From Streptomyces sp. NRRL WC-3626 (GTDB lineage Bacteria; Actinomycetota; Actinomycetes; Streptomycetales; Streptomycetaceae), in contig NZ_JOCA01000002.1 in the NCBI RefSeq assembly GCF_000718785.1, forward strand, positions 372,001-436,000: a DNA stretch of 64,000 nt, written 5' to 3'. Within the stretch, counting starts at the first letter, position 1; the number at the start of each line of letters is the position of its first letter. A model generated the notes under the pieces. That model was given only the letters and a program-made list of their open reading frames with translations, did not search any database and had not been told where the DNA came from. Positions 34,076-45,500 of this stretch are shown in pieces. A program made the position numbers and the translations under genes.

Positions 34076-37068
34076 GGCTGCACCGGCTGGACCTGACCGC
34101 CTTCGGGCCGTTCGGGAGCACCCAGAGCGTCGACTTCGCCGAACTGTCGGCAGCGGGGCTCTTCCTGCTGCACGGCCCCACCGGCGCCGGCAAGACCTCC
34201 GTCCTGGACGCCGTCTGCTACGCGCTGTACGGATCCGTCCCCGGTGCCCGCCAGAGCGGTCAGGGCATGACCCTGCGCAGCGACCACGCCGCTCCGGGCG
34301 TCCGCACCGAGGTCACGCTCGAACTCACCGTCGCCGGACGCCGGCTGGAGATCACCCGGCAGCCGCCCTGGGAGCGCCCCAAGAAGGGCCGCCGCGCGGG
34401 CACCACCGTGGACAAGGCCCAGACCTGGCTGCGCGAGTACGACGCCGTCCGGGGCGCCTGGAAGGACCTCAGCCGCTCGCACCAGGAGACGGGCGAGGAG
34501 ATCACCCAGCTCCTCGGCATGAGCCGGGAGCAGTTCTGCCAGGTCGTGCTGCTGCCCCAGGGCGACTTCGCGCGCTTCCTGCGCGCCGACGCCGAAGCCC
34601 GCGGCAAGCTGCTGGGCCGGCTCTTCGACACCCGCCGCTTCGCCGACGTGGAGAAGCGCCTCGCCGAACGCCGACGGGCCGCCGAGACCCGCGTGCGCGA
34701 GGGCGACGCGGACCTGCTCGCCGACGCCCACCGCATGCAGCAGGCGGCGGGCGGCGCCATGGAACTGCCCGAACTCACGCCCGGCGAACCGGGACTGGCC
34801 GAGGCCGTGCTGGTCGCGGCCGCCGTCGCCCGCAGCACCGCACGGGAACGGCTCACCGCGGCCCGCTGCCGCCTCGCCACCGCCGAGTCCGCCCTCGCCG
34901 ACGCCGACCGCGCTCTCGACGGCGTACGCGAACGGGACCGGCTGCAGCGGCGCTTCGCCGAGGCGCGCGAGCGGGCGGCGCGGCTCGAGGAGCGGTCCGG
35001 CGCCCACCGGGAGGCGCGGACCCGCATGGAGCGGGCCCGCAAGGCCGAGACGGTCGCCCCCGCCCTGGAGATACGGGACTCCGAAGACACCGCCCACCGA
35101 CGGGCGTCCGGCGCCGAACGGCACGCGCGTGCGCTGCTCCCCGCGGCCTTCGAGGACGCGGGGGCGGCCGGACTCGCCGCCGCCGCACGCCGGGCCGCCG
35201 AGGAACTGGGCGGACTGGAGTCCGCCCGCCGCGCCGAGCGCCGGCTGACGGAACTCCTCGGTGAGCGCGCGGCCCTGGAGCGTCAGGAACGCGCCGACGA
35301 GGAGGCGCGGGAGGACGCCGAGACCTGGCTCGCGCAGTGGGACGGCACCCGCGCGGGACTGCGCGACGCCATCGAGTCCGCACAGCAGGCCGCGACCACC
35401 GCCCGGGAACTCGACGTACAGCGCGACCCCGCACGGCAGCGGCTGAACGCCGCACGGCTGCGCGACCGGCTCGCCCAGGAATGGGAAACGGCGGAAGAGC
35501 AGGCCCGGACCGCCCGGGAGGACGCGCTCGCGGCCCGGCAGCACTGGCTCGACCTCAAGGAACAGCGGCTGAACGGCATCGCCGCCGAACTCGCCGACGG
35601 CCTCACCGACGGCGACCCCTGCGCGGTCTGCGGCGCCACCGAACACCCCGCGCCCGCCCGCAAGGTCGACGGGCACGTCGACCGCGAGACGGAGGAGCGC
35701 GCCCTCGCCGTCCACCAGCGCGCCGACGAACGGCGCGCCGAGTCCGAGCAACGGCTCGGCGTCGTACGCGAGGCACTGGCCGCCGCGAGCGCGGAGGCCG
35801 GCGACACCCCCACCGAACAGCTCGCGCGGGAGTCGGACGAACTGGAGCGGCGCCACACGCGGGCACGCGAGGCGGCCTCCGTGCTGCACGACGCGCAGGA
35901 ACGGCTGCGCCGCGCGGAGCACGAACACGGAATCCGGGTCGCCGCCCGGAGCGAGGCCGCCGTCCGGGCCGCCTCACGCGTGGGGCACCGCGAGCGGCTG
36001 GACCAGGAACGCGTCACGCTGGAGGAGGAGTTGGCGCGGGCGCGCGGGGAGGCGACCAGCGTGGCCGCGCGGGCCGCGCAGCTGGAGCGGAGCGCCGCAC
36101 TGCTCACGGACGCGGCCGACGCGGTCCGCGCCGCCGAGGACGCCGCCCAGCGGCTCAAGGAGGCCGACGCCCGGCTCTCCGACGCGGCCTTCCGCGCGGG
36201 CTTCGACACCCCGCAGGCCGCCGCCGACGCCCTCCTCGACGACGCCGCCCACCGGGAACTCCAGCGGAGCCTGGACGCCTGGCAGGACGAGGAAGCCGCC
36301 GTGCGGGCCGTCCTCGCCGAACCGGAGACCGCGGCCGCCGCGCAGCGGCCGCCCGCCGACCTCGCGGCCGCGCAGCGGGCCGCGGAGGACGCGGACCGCA
36401 GGGTGCGCGACGCCGCCTCCGCGCGGGACGCCGCCGCCCGGCGCTGCACCGAACTCGACCGGCTCTCCGCGCGTGCGGCCGGCTCCGTACGCCGGCTGGG
36501 ACCCCTGCGCGACGAGTACGACCGGGTGGCCCGTATGGCCGGGCTCGCCGCGGGCACCTCGGCCGACAACGAACGCAAGATGCGCCTGGAGTCGTACGTC
36601 CTCGCCGCCCGCCTGGAACAGGTGGCCGCCGCAGCGACCGTACGGCTGCGGCGCATGTCGTCCGGCCGCTACACCCTGGTGCACTCCGACGACCGCGCCG
36701 GCCGGGGACGCAGCGGTCTGGGGCTGCATGTCGTGGACGCCTGGACCGGACGCGAACGCGACACCGCGACCCTCTCCGGCGGCGAGACCTTCTTCGCCTC
36801 GCTCGCCCTCGCGCTCGGTCTCGCGGACGTCGTCACCGACGAGGCGGGCGGGGTCCGGCTGGACACGCTCTTCATCGACGAGGGATTCGGCAGCCTGGAC
36901 GACCAGACCCTCGACGAGGTCCTGGACGTCCTGGACTCCCTGCGCGAACGCGACCGCAGCGTCGGCATCGTCAGTCACGTCGCCGATCTGCGGCGGCGGA
37001 TCCACGCACAGCTGGAGGTCGTGAAGGGCCGTTCCGGCTCGGAGCTGAGGGTGCGCGGGACCCGCTGA
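34072..37068 (+). CDS. sbcC: Exonuclease SbcCD subunit C (SMC-like ATPase)
   Basis: The 998-residue protein has Walker A GPTGAGKTSVLDAVCYALYG near residue 35, long coiled coils with Ala/Glu/Arg heptads, and a zinc hook CAVCG (in DGDPCAVCGATEHPAPA) at mid-length. The C-terminal ATPase half has signature TLSGGETFFASLALALG and Walker B LDTLFIDEGFGSLDD, then GIVSHV. It forms the DNA-clamping and ATP-hydrolysing part of the Rad50-Mre11-like complex. The start at 34072 is fixed by overlap with sbcD. GC content is very high, as usual for Streptomyces coiled-coil genes. Confidence 0.96.
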   Translation: MRLHRLDLTAFGPFGSTQSVDFAELSAAGLFLLHGPTGAGKTSVLDAVCYALYGSVPGARQSGQGMTLRSDHAAPGVRTEVTLELTVAGRRLEITRQPPWERPKKGRRAGTTVDKAQTWLREYDAVRGAWKDLSRSHQETGEEITQLLGMSREQFCQVVLLPQGDFARFLRADAEARGKLLGRLFDTRRFADVEKRLAERRRAAETRVREGDADLLADAHRMQQAAGGAMELPELTPGEPGLAEAVLVAAAVARSTARERLTAARCRLATAESALADADRALDGVRERDRLQRRFAEARERAARLEERSGAHREARTRMERARKAETVAPALEIRDSEDTAHRRASGAERHARALLPAAFEDAGAAGLAAAARRAAEELGGLESARRAERRLTELLGERAALERQERADEEAREDAETWLAQWDGTRAGLRDAIESAQQAATTARELDVQRDPARQRLNAARLRDRLAQEWETAEEQARTAREDALAARQHWLDLKEQRLNGIAAELADGLTDGDPCAVCGATEHPAPARKVDGHVDRETEERALAVHQRADERRAESEQRLGVVREALAAASAEAGDTPTEQLARESDELERRHTRAREAASVLHDAQERLRRAEHEHGIRVAARSEAAVRAASRVGHRERLDQERVTLEEELARARGEATSVAARAAQLERSAALLTDAADAVRAAEDAAQRLKEADARLSDAAFRAGFDTPQAAADALLDDAAHRELQRSLDAWQDEEAAVRAVLAEPETAAAAQRPPADLAAAQRAAEDADRRVRDAASARDAAARRCTELDRLSARAAGSVRRLGPLRDEYDRVARMAGLAAGTSADNERKMRLESYVLAARLEQVAAAATVRLRRMSSGRYTLVHSDDRAGRGRSGLGLHVVDAWTGRERDTATLSGGETFFASLALALGLADVVTDEAGGVRLDTLFIDEGFGSLDDQTLDEVLDVLDSLRERDRSVGIVSHVADLRRRIHAQLEVVKGRSGSELRVRGTR

Positions 37069-37289
37069 GGCGGGTCGCCGCCCCGGCGCGCGGCGCGGCA
37101 GCGGCGACGAGATCGTGGCAGGGCCTCCTGCGGTCGCCGGCCGGGTGGCGCAGCCGAGGAACGGACGGGGCCAGGAGTTCCGCGGCGAGTCCGGGGACGA
37201 GCGCGCGCCGGGCGAGGTGCCCCGCGCCGACGACCGCGGATGCTCAACCCCCGGCTTCGGTACGGGAGTCGACCCGGTAGGTTCTGCGC

Positions 37290-37802
37290 ATGGTGCGATA
37301 CGCGGAGCCGGGCACGGTCGAGTGGGTGGAGTCGGGCGGCGGGCCGCTCATCGCGGTACCGGAGACGGTCCTGCCCTTCTGGACCGGCGCCGACGGCGAG
37401 GAGACCGCCTCGGACTACGACCGGGCCTGCGAGGTGGACGGACTCGTCGGCCTCCTCCCGGTCGGCGACGCGACGGCCCTGGTCCTGGGCGACGAGCCCG
37501 CCGCGACCGCGTTCCTCCCCGAACACGGCACCCTCGTCCGCTGGATCGCCGGCGACTCCGAGGCGGACCTCCTGGCGAGCGTCCCGGCGGCGCTGCGCAC
37601 CGCTTCGTGGGGACCCGAGGTGACGTGGAAGGTCCCCGGCACGGTCGTCCTGTTCGACGCCGCCTGGCCGGGCACCCGGTCGACGACGGCCGACCACGTG
37701 AGCCTCACGCTCACCGCCGGCCGCTACGGGGTCCGCACGGCCCAGGTCCAGCCGGGCCCGGAGACCTGGCTGGTACTCGTCCGGCTACGGCCCCTGGCCT
37801 GA
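37290..37802 (+). CDS. Imm21-family immunity protein
   Basis: The 170-residue protein starts MVRYAEPGTVEWVESGGGP. Features of immunity protein 21 are WVESGGGPLIAVPETVLPFW, DYDRACEVDGLVGLLPVGD, ALVLGDEPAATAFLPEH and a late WLVLVRLRPL. Imm21 proteins protect against polymorphic toxins. No toxin gene is visible within several kb, so it is an orphan or a housekeeping derivative. It has its own 221-base upstream region after sbcC, in which I see nothing clear. Confidence 0.8.
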   Translation: MVRYAEPGTVEWVESGGGPLIAVPETVLPFWTGADGEETASDYDRACEVDGLVGLLPVGDATALVLGDEPAATAFLPEHGTLVRWIAGDSEADLLASVPAALRTASWGPEVTWKVPGTVVLFDAAWPGTRSTTADHVSLTLTAGRYGVRTAQVQPGPETWLVLVRLRPLA

Positions 37803-37820
37803 CGGACGGCCCACCCGACC

Positions 37821-37970
37821 GGCGGCGTCCACGACGCCGTCGCCGCCCGCCGGGGCATGCCCGACGACCCCGCCCGCCCCGTCGCGTGGCTCGCCACGGA
37901 CGAGGCGGACCGGATCACCGGCCAGGTCATCGACTCCGAGGCCGGCCTCCGGCGCCGGACCGGCTCACAG
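37821..37970 (+). pseudogene. C-terminal fragment of a short-chain dehydrogenase
   Basis: A plus-strand stretch without a start reads HDAVAARRGMPDDPARPVAW-LATDEADRITGQVIDSEAGL, which is the C-terminal end of classical SDR oxidoreductases (PEDVA..VAWLASDEA..ITGQ). The first 200 residues, with the cofactor motif and YxxxK, are absent. It is a deletion remnant trapped between the Imm21 gene and the 3' end of the convergent DUF885 gene. Confidence 0.65.
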
Positions 37971-39653
37971 TGCCGCCAGCTCGTCCACCAGGTCGTCCAG
38001 GCCCAGCGAACCCTGGGACAGGGCGGCCATGTGCCACGCCTTGAGGTCGAAGGCGTCGCCGTGCCGCTCGCGGGCCTTCTCCCGGCCGAGGAGCCACGCC
38101 CGCTCACCCAGCTTGTAGCCGATCGCCTGACCCGGGATCGTCAGATAGCGGGTCAGCTCGCTCTCCACGAAGTCCGCCGGACGGCTGCTGTGCGCCCCGA
38201 AGAACTCCTCGGCCAGTTCCGGCGTCCACCGCTCGCCCGGGTGGAACGGCGAGTCCGCCGGGATCTCCAGCTCCAGATGCATGCCGATGTCGACGATGAC
38301 CCGCGCCGCCCGCATCATCTGCGCGTCCAGGTAGCCCAGCCGCTCCTCGGCGTCCGCGAGGAAGCCGAGCTCGTCCATCAGCCGCTCCGCGTACAGCGCC
38401 CAGCCCTCGGCGTTGGCGCTCACGATGCCGACGGAGGCCTGGTAGCGGGAGAGGTTCTCGGCCACGTGCACCCACTGCGCGAGCTGCAGATGATGGCCGG
38501 GGACACCCTCGTGGTACCAGGTGGAGACCAGGTCGTAGACCGGGAAGCGGGTCAGCCCCATCGTGGGCAGCCAGGTGCAGCCCGGCCGGGAGAAGTCCTC
38601 CGACGGGGGCGTGTAGTACGGCGCCGCCGCACTGCCCGCCGGCGCGATCCGCGACTCCACCTTCCGTACCCGCTCCGCCAGGTCGAAGTGGGTGCCGTCC
38701 AGCGCGTCCATCGCCCGGTCCATCACGCCCTGCAGCCACTCGCGGACCTCGTCGACGCCCTCGATGTGCCGGCCGTGCTCGTCGAGGTGCGCCAGCGCCA
38801 CCCACGGGGTCGCGGCCCCGGGCAGGATCTTCTCCGCCTCCAGCCTCATCTCGCCCAGCAGCCGGTGGTACTCGGACCAGCCGTACGCGTACGCCTCGTC
38901 CAGGTCCAGGTCGGTGCCGTTGAAGTAGCGGGACCAGCGGGCGTAGCGCTCCCGGCCCGCCGTGTTCGGCGCGCCCTCGATGGCCGGCGCGTACACGTCG
39001 CGCATCCAGTCCCGCAGCTCCACGACCGCCGCGGTCGCCGCGCGGGCGCTCTCGTCCAGCTCCGCGCGCAGCGCGTCCGGCCCCGCGGCGGCGAAGTCCT
39101 CGAACCAGCCGCGGCCCTCGCCCGTGTCCGCCCACTCGCCGAGCTGCCCGACGAACGTCTCCGTCGGCCGCGGAGCCGCGTACAGCTTGCGTTCCAGGCC
39201 CAGCGCGAGGGACTCCCGGTAGCCCGCCAGCGCGGCCGGGACCGCGCGCAGCCGCTCGGCGATCGCCGCCCAGTCCTCCTCCGACTCCGCCGGCGTCACC
39301 GTGAACACCTCGCGCACCGAATGCGCGACCGTACCCAGGTTGCCGACCGCGCGCAGCCCCTCGTCCGCCTCGTGCACGGCGAGCTCGGCGGTGAGCCGCT
39401 CGCGCAGCAGACGGGCGCAGCGGCGCTCGATGCCGCTGTCCGCGCCGGGCTGCCGCTCGGCCTCGTCGAGCCGCGCGAGCGTGGCCCGCTGGAGCCCGGC
39501 GAGCGCCTCCTGTCCGGCGGGCGAGAGATCGGGCAGACGCGAGGAGCTCTCCTTCACTCCGAGGAACGTCCCGGCGACGGGGTCGAGGGCGATGAGCTCG
39601 TCGACGTAGGTGTCGGCGACCTGACGGGGAAGCGCGCTGTTGGTCTGAGACAT
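37965..39653 (-). CDS. DUF885-family zinc metallopeptidase-like protein
   Basis: The start at 39653 (MSQTNSALP) has AGGA eight bases upstream; an ATG at 39662 is possible. The 562 residues are mostly helical and soluble. The family motif YHEGVPGHHLQLAQW near residues 378-392 contains the HExxxxHH metal-binding group, and NAEGWALYAERLMDELG follows with the third ligand. DUF885 proteins are M32/M3-like peptidases or hydrolases of unknown substrate. It lies just downstream of the Lrp gene on the same strand. Confidence 0.88.
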   Translation of the reverse strand: MSQTNSALPRQVADTYVDELIALDPVAGTFLGVKESSSRLPDLSPAGQEALAGLQRATLARLDEAERQPGADSGIERRCARLLRERLTAELAVHEADEGLRAVGNLGTVAHSVREVFTVTPAESEEDWAAIAERLRAVPAALAGYRESLALGLERKLYAAPRPTETFVGQLGEWADTGEGRGWFEDFAAAGPDALRAELDESARAATAAVVELRDWMRDVYAPAIEGAPNTAGRERYARWSRYFNGTDLDLDEAYAYGWSEYHRLLGEMRLEAEKILPGAATPWVALAHLDEHGRHIEGVDEVREWLQGVMDRAMDALDGTHFDLAERVRKVESRIAPAGSAAAPYYTPPSEDFSRPGCTWLPTMGLTRFPVYDLVSTWYHEGVPGHHLQLAQWVHVAENLSRYQASVGIVSANAEGWALYAERLMDELGFLADAEERLGYLDAQMMRAARVIVDIGMHLELEIPADSPFHPGERWTPELAEEFFGAHSSRPADFVESELTRYLTIPGQAIGYKLGERAWLLGREKARERHGDAFDLKAWHMAALSQGSLGLDDLVDELAAL

Positions 39654-39685
39654 GGCGACCATCCTGGTACGCGTCCTGTCGCGCG

Positions 39686-40177
39686 TCATCCCGTTTGAGC
39701 TGTGGGCGAAGGCGGCAGCATCGGCCCGCAGTCCCACTGCTGGAAGATCAGCCGGGTCTCCACGCGCGCCACCTCCCGCCGCGAGGTGAACTCGTCCAGC
39801 ACCAGCCGCTGCAGATCGGCCATGTCCGCGACGGCGACATGCACCAGATAGTCGTCGGGGCCGGTCAGATGGAACACGGTCAGCGACTCCGGCAGCGCCC
39901 GGATGCGCTCCACGAACGGCCCCACCAGCTCCCGCCGGTGCGGCCTGACCTGCACCGACAGCAGCGCCTGGAGCCCACGCCCCAGCTTGGCGGGATCCAG
40001 CGTCAGCCGGTGCCCGAGGATCACCCCCGAACGGCGCAGCCGGGTCACCCGGTCCAGACACGTCGACGGCGCGACCCCGACCTGCGCGGCGAGATCCCGG
40101 TACGTCGTCCGGGCGTCGTTCTGCAACAGCCGCAGCAGATGAAGGTCCACCGGATCCAGTACGACAGATTCGGCCAT
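39686..40177 (-). CDS. Lrp/AsnC-family transcriptional regulator
   Basis: The 163-residue protein starts MAESVVLDPVDLHLLRLL. An N-terminal helix-turn-helix (QNDARTTYRDLAAQVGVAPS, TCLDRVTRLRRSGVI) precedes a RAM/ACT-like domain (VQVRPHRRELVGPF; VFHLTGPDDYLVHVAVADM). It is divergent from the PLP enzyme at 40250 with about 70 bases between, the standard layout for an AsnC regulator of an amino-acid catabolic gene. It probably senses the amino acid degraded by that enzyme. Confidence 0.92.
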   Translation of the reverse strand: MAESVVLDPVDLHLLRLLQNDARTTYRDLAAQVGVAPSTCLDRVTRLRRSGVILGHRLTLDPAKLGRGLQALLSVQVRPHRRELVGPFVERIRALPESLTVFHLTGPDDYLVHVAVADMADLQRLVLDEFTSRREVARVETRLIFQQWDCGPMLPPSPTAQTG

Positions 40178-40249
40178 CGGGCGAACGTAGCACGGTATCC
40201 AGCCACCTGAACCCGTTCGGTGTTCACCCTTCCGTCCATGGACTTGGGC

Positions 40250-41425
40250 ATGGACACGCGACACACCACCCGGGCACTCGCCACCGAGGCCGTGCACGCG
40301 GGCCGCGACGATCTCGCCGGACGGGGACTGCACGCCCCGCCGATCGACCTGTCGACCACCTACCCGTCGTACGACAGCCGGGGCGAGGCGGCCCGGATCG
40401 ACGCCTTCGCCGCCACCGGCGCCGAACCGGAGGGCCCGCCCGTCTACGGGCGGCTCGGCAACCCGACCGTCGCCCGCTTCGAGACCGCCCTGGCCCGGCT
40501 CGAAGGCACCGAGTCGGCGGTCGCGTTCGCCAGCGGCATGGCCGCCCTCAGCGCCGTCCTGCTGGCCCGCGGCTCGATGGGACTACGGCACGTCGTCGCC
40601 GTACGTCCCCTGTACGGCTGCAGCGACCATCTGCTGACCGCCGGACTGCTCGGCTCCGAGGTGACCTGGACCGACCCGGCCGGGGTCGCCGACGCGCTGC
40701 GTCCGGACACCGGTCTGGTGCTCGTGGAGACCCCGGCCAACCCGACGCTCGCCGAGATCGATCTGCGGGCCGTCGCCCACGCGTGCGGCTCCGTGCCGCT
40801 GCTCGTCGACAACACCTTCGCCACCCCGGTCCTCCAGCGGCCGGCCGAGCACGGGGCGCGGCTGGTGCTGCACAGCGCCACCAAGTACCTCGGCGGGCAC
40901 GGGGACGTACTGGCCGGTGTGGTGGCCTGCGACGAGGAGTTCGCCGGGCGGCTGCGCCAGGTGCGGTTCGCCACGGGCGGGGTACTGCACCCGCTGGCCG
41001 GATATCTGCTGCTGCGCGGCCTGTCGACCCTTCCGGTCCGGGTGCGGGCAGCGTCCGCGAACGCCGCCGAACTCGCCCGCCGGCTCGCCGCCGACCCGCG
41101 CGTGGACCGGGTGCACTACCCGCGTATCGGCGGGGCGATGGTCTCTTTCGAAGTGCACGGGGACCCGCACGGGGTGATCGCCGGCGTACGGCTGATCACC
41201 CCGGCCGTCAGCCTCGGCAGCGTGGACTCGCTCATCCAGCACCCCGCCTCCATCAGCCACCGCATCGTCGACGCCGACGACCGCAGGGACGCGGGTGTCG
41301 CCGACCGGCTGCTGCGGCTCTCGGTCGGCCTGGAGGACGTCGAGGACCTGTGGGCCGATCTGGACGCGGCTCTGGGGGAGCGGGCCGGCGCCCCCGGACG
41401 CCCGGAGGCACTGGCCGAGGGCTGA
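40250..41425 (+). CDS. PLP-dependent trans-sulfuration enzyme (Cys/Met metabolism family)
   Basis: The product has about 391 residues; in-frame ATGs at 40220 and 40238 are alternative starts, and none has a clear ribosome-binding site. The Cys/Met metabolism fold shows VYGRLGNPTVARFE, AFASGMAALSAVL, LVLVETPANPTL, VDNTFATPVLQRP and the PLP lysine in HSATKYLGGHGD. The late SLIQHPASISHR matches gamma-lyase/gamma-synthase members. It could be a methionine gamma-lyase or cystathionine gamma-lyase/synthase. The divergent Lrp regulator favours a catabolic lyase. Confidence 0.88.
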   Translation: MDTRHTTRALATEAVHAGRDDLAGRGLHAPPIDLSTTYPSYDSRGEAARIDAFAATGAEPEGPPVYGRLGNPTVARFETALARLEGTESAVAFASGMAALSAVLLARGSMGLRHVVAVRPLYGCSDHLLTAGLLGSEVTWTDPAGVADALRPDTGLVLVETPANPTLAEIDLRAVAHACGSVPLLVDNTFATPVLQRPAEHGARLVLHSATKYLGGHGDVLAGVVACDEEFAGRLRQVRFATGGVLHPLAGYLLLRGLSTLPVRVRAASANAAELARRLAADPRVDRVHYPRIGGAMVSFEVHGDPHGVIAGVRLITPAVSLGSVDSLIQHPASISHRIVDADDRRDAGVADRLLRLSVGLEDVEDLWADLDAALGERAGAPGRPEALAEG

Positions 41426-41506
41426 GACCGGCCCCCCGGGGAGCGGTCCGGTGGCGCACCCCCTTCCCGGGGGCCCGTACGACGAGGTGTCCCCGTACGG
41501 CGCGGG

Positions 41507-42745
41507 TTACGGCCGGCCGATCCGCTCGCCGTGCTCCCGCTCCCGCGGCAGCCGGTCCCGTACGGCGTCCAGGCGGGCCGTGACGACCAGCGTGCCCTCC
41601 TCGATCTGGTAGTCGAGGGGCAGCCCCAGTCCGCGCATCGCGGCGACCATGCCGGTGTTGGACGCCCGCGTCACGGCGTACACGTCGGAGCAGCCCGCCT
41701 CGGCGGCCATCCCCACCAGCCGGGTCAGGAGTTCGGCGCCGATGCCCCGGCGCTGCCACGCGTCCTCCACGAGCAGCGCCACCTCGGTCTCGTCGCCGTC
41801 CCACAGCAGATGGCCGAGGCCGACCATGCGGCCCGAGGCGGTCTGCGCGGCGAGCGTGCGGCCGAAGCGGGGGCTGAGCAGATGGTTCAGATAGCGGTCC
41901 GCGTCGCCGGCCGGCCCGTGGTACCGCATGCGCAGGGTCTCGGCGGAGCACCGCTCGTGCATCGCCCGCGCGGCGGCCAGGTCACCGGTGTCCGCGCGGC
42001 GCACGGAGATGTCGCTGCCCTCGGGCAGGGTGAGGACGTCACGGCCGCGCGGGATGCGCGGACCGAGCCGGGCGTCCAGCTCCACCAGGGCCCGCGCGCG
42101 GGCGAACTCGGTGGGGGTGAACGGCAGATACGGCCGCTCCAGGGTGAGCACCCCGCCCTCCGGGGCGCGCAGCCGGATCACGGTGTCGTCCAAGAGGCCC
42201 TCCTCGGGCACGTCTTCGGGCACCCGCCGGCCGCCCACGGTCACGGCGGGCCGGGAGCGGATCGTGCACCGCCCCAGCAACTGACGCAGCGCGAGCGGCA
42301 GTTCGGCCGCGTCCTGGGCGGTACGGACGGCCAGCCCGAGGACTCGGGTCGGGGCGTCCACCAGATCGTGGGCGTCGGCCCGCTCGGTCCAGGTGTCCGT
42401 GCCCCCGGCGCGCGACACGGCCGCGACGAGGTCCGTCCCCTCCGGTGCCCGCAGCAGGAACTCGTCGACGGTGTCCTCGCCCAGCGGGTGCGTCTGCAGG
42501 CTGAGGATGTCGACCCGCAGCCCGGCCAGCGCCGTGCACAGCACGGCCAGCGCGCCCGGTTCGTCCTTCACCGTCGTCCGCATCCGCCACAGTACGCTGC
42601 CCCCGGACCCGGCGGAGGGCGGCGGCGTGCCGCCGGTATCGTGCGCCGGCGGCACGCTGCCGTGGCGTCGTGCCCACCATGCGTGGAAGGCGGCCGCGCA
42701 CCGCGCGGCGGGCCCGTCGTACCGGGTGTTCGTCACTTCAGACAT
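41507..42745 (-). CDS. GNAT acetyltransferase with N-terminal ACT domain
   Basis: The start is taken at 42745 (MSEVTNTRYDG); 42757 is possible. In about 412 residues, an ACT domain (RMRTTVKDEPGALAVLCTAL, RVDILSLQTHPLGEDTVDEF) precedes a linker and a C-terminal GNAT domain (ISVRRADTGDLAAARAMHER; VALLVEDAWQRRGIGAELL with the Q/RxxGxG/A acetyl-CoA motif; NTGMVAAMRGLGL). Actinobacterial ACT-GNAT proteins such as AAPatA acetylate protein lysines and are switched by amino acids bound to the ACT domain. The target here is unknown. Confidence 0.88.
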   Translation of the reverse strand: MSEVTNTRYDGPAARCAAAFHAWWARRHGSVPPAHDTGGTPPPSAGSGGSVLWRMRTTVKDEPGALAVLCTALAGLRVDILSLQTHPLGEDTVDEFLLRAPEGTDLVAAVSRAGGTDTWTERADAHDLVDAPTRVLGLAVRTAQDAAELPLALRQLLGRCTIRSRPAVTVGGRRVPEDVPEEGLLDDTVIRLRAPEGGVLTLERPYLPFTPTEFARARALVELDARLGPRIPRGRDVLTLPEGSDISVRRADTGDLAAARAMHERCSAETLRMRYHGPAGDADRYLNHLLSPRFGRTLAAQTASGRMVGLGHLLWDGDETEVALLVEDAWQRRGIGAELLTRLVGMAAEAGCSDVYAVTRASNTGMVAAMRGLGLPLDYQIEEGTLVVTARLDAVRDRLPREREHGERIGRP

Positions 42746-42881
42746 GTCTCGACTCATACAGCCACTGTGAAGGAATCGTGTTTCGTGATCACGAACGTAC
42801 TGTGACTGATGGGTAAAGCGCGCTTCTGTCCGCTTTGTTGGGTCGGTGACGTCGGTCACTGACCGGAGCGACCGGCCGGTG

Positions 42882-44468
<1,587 letters not shown>

Positions 44469-44591
44469 GGTGCGCCTCCAGTGACGGGATCCGGCCAGTG
44501 TGCGCACCCACACCTACTCGGGCCGTACGGCACGCACGCGAACCCCGGGTGAACAACCGGACGCGTCACCGCGCGCGTGCGCGCCCCGGCC

Positions 44592-45422
44592 TCAGCCGCT
44601 GCCGTCGAGGATGACGCGGGCGACCAGCGCCGGGTCGTCGTTCATCGGGACGTGGCCGCAGCCGGGCAGCCGGACCAGCCGGGCCCGGGGAATGATCTGC
44701 TTGGCACGCACACCCTGCCGGGGGACGAGCAGCCGGTCCTTGGCGCCCCAGGCGACGGTCACCGGGATGCCGGGCACATCGTCCGTGAACCGTACGGTGG
44801 CGCCCGCGCGGAGCGTCTCGGTGAACCCCGCGGCCCCGGCGAGGGCGAGCGTCTCGGCGACCACGGCCTCGGCGGAACGGCGCCCGGGACGGGCGTAGAT
44901 GGTGCTGGTCAGTACCGCCCGGCCGGCCGCGGAGCGGGCGAGACGCTGCACCAGCGGGAGCGGCATCCGCTCCGCGATCCGCCGCATGCCGGTCAGCACG
45001 GCGAAGGCGTACCGCCGCTCACCCCGGGTCCAGAAGCCCGCCGGAGACAGGGCGGTGACGGACCGTACGAGCCGGTCGCGGCCGAGCTCCAGCGCCAGCA
45101 GACCGCCGAGCGAGTTGCCCGCCACATGCGGCCGGCCGAGCTCCAGTTCCTCGCACAGGGCGCGCAGCGCGGCGCTCATGGTGGGCAGGTCGTGGGCGAG
45201 ACCGCCGGGCAGCGCCGGCGAGGCGCCGAAGCCCGGCAGGTCCACGGCGATCACCTCGCGCTCCGTGGCGAGGATGTCCACCACCGGGTCCCAGGCCTGA
45301 CGGTGGTGGCCGATGCCGTGCAGCAGGAGCAGGGGCTCACCGCGGCCCACGCGCGCGTAGGACAGGGTCACGGACTGCGGGCCGAGGGGAGAGGTGACCT
45401 TGAAGGACACGGTCGCGGACAT
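44592..45422 (-). CDS. Alpha/beta hydrolase
   Basis: The 276-residue protein has the oxyanion LLLLHGIGHHRQAWD, the nucleophile elbow VAGNSLGGLLALELG with Ser, an acid residue in WGAKDRLLVPRQG and the catalytic His in LPGCGHVPMND. This is the lipase/haloperoxidase-like group. The ATG at 45422 is at the head of the divergent region shared with the ECF sigma factor. Substrate unknown; it may belong to the sigma factor's regulon. Confidence 0.88.
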   Translation of the reverse strand: MSATVSFKVTSPLGPQSVTLSYARVGRGEPLLLLHGIGHHRQAWDPVVDILATEREVIAVDLPGFGASPALPGGLAHDLPTMSAALRALCEELELGRPHVAGNSLGGLLALELGRDRLVRSVTALSPAGFWTRGERRYAFAVLTGMRRIAERMPLPLVQRLARSAAGRAVLTSTIYARPGRRSAEAVVAETLALAGAAGFTETLRAGATVRFTDDVPGIPVTVAWGAKDRLLVPRQGVRAKQIIPRARLVRLPGCGHVPMNDDPALVARVILDGSG

Positions 45423-45500
45423 GGGGCTGCTCCTCTTCTGGAACTCGGGACGCGCGGAAACGGACGCCGCCTGACGTCGTGGACAGCTTGTCAGCGATTA

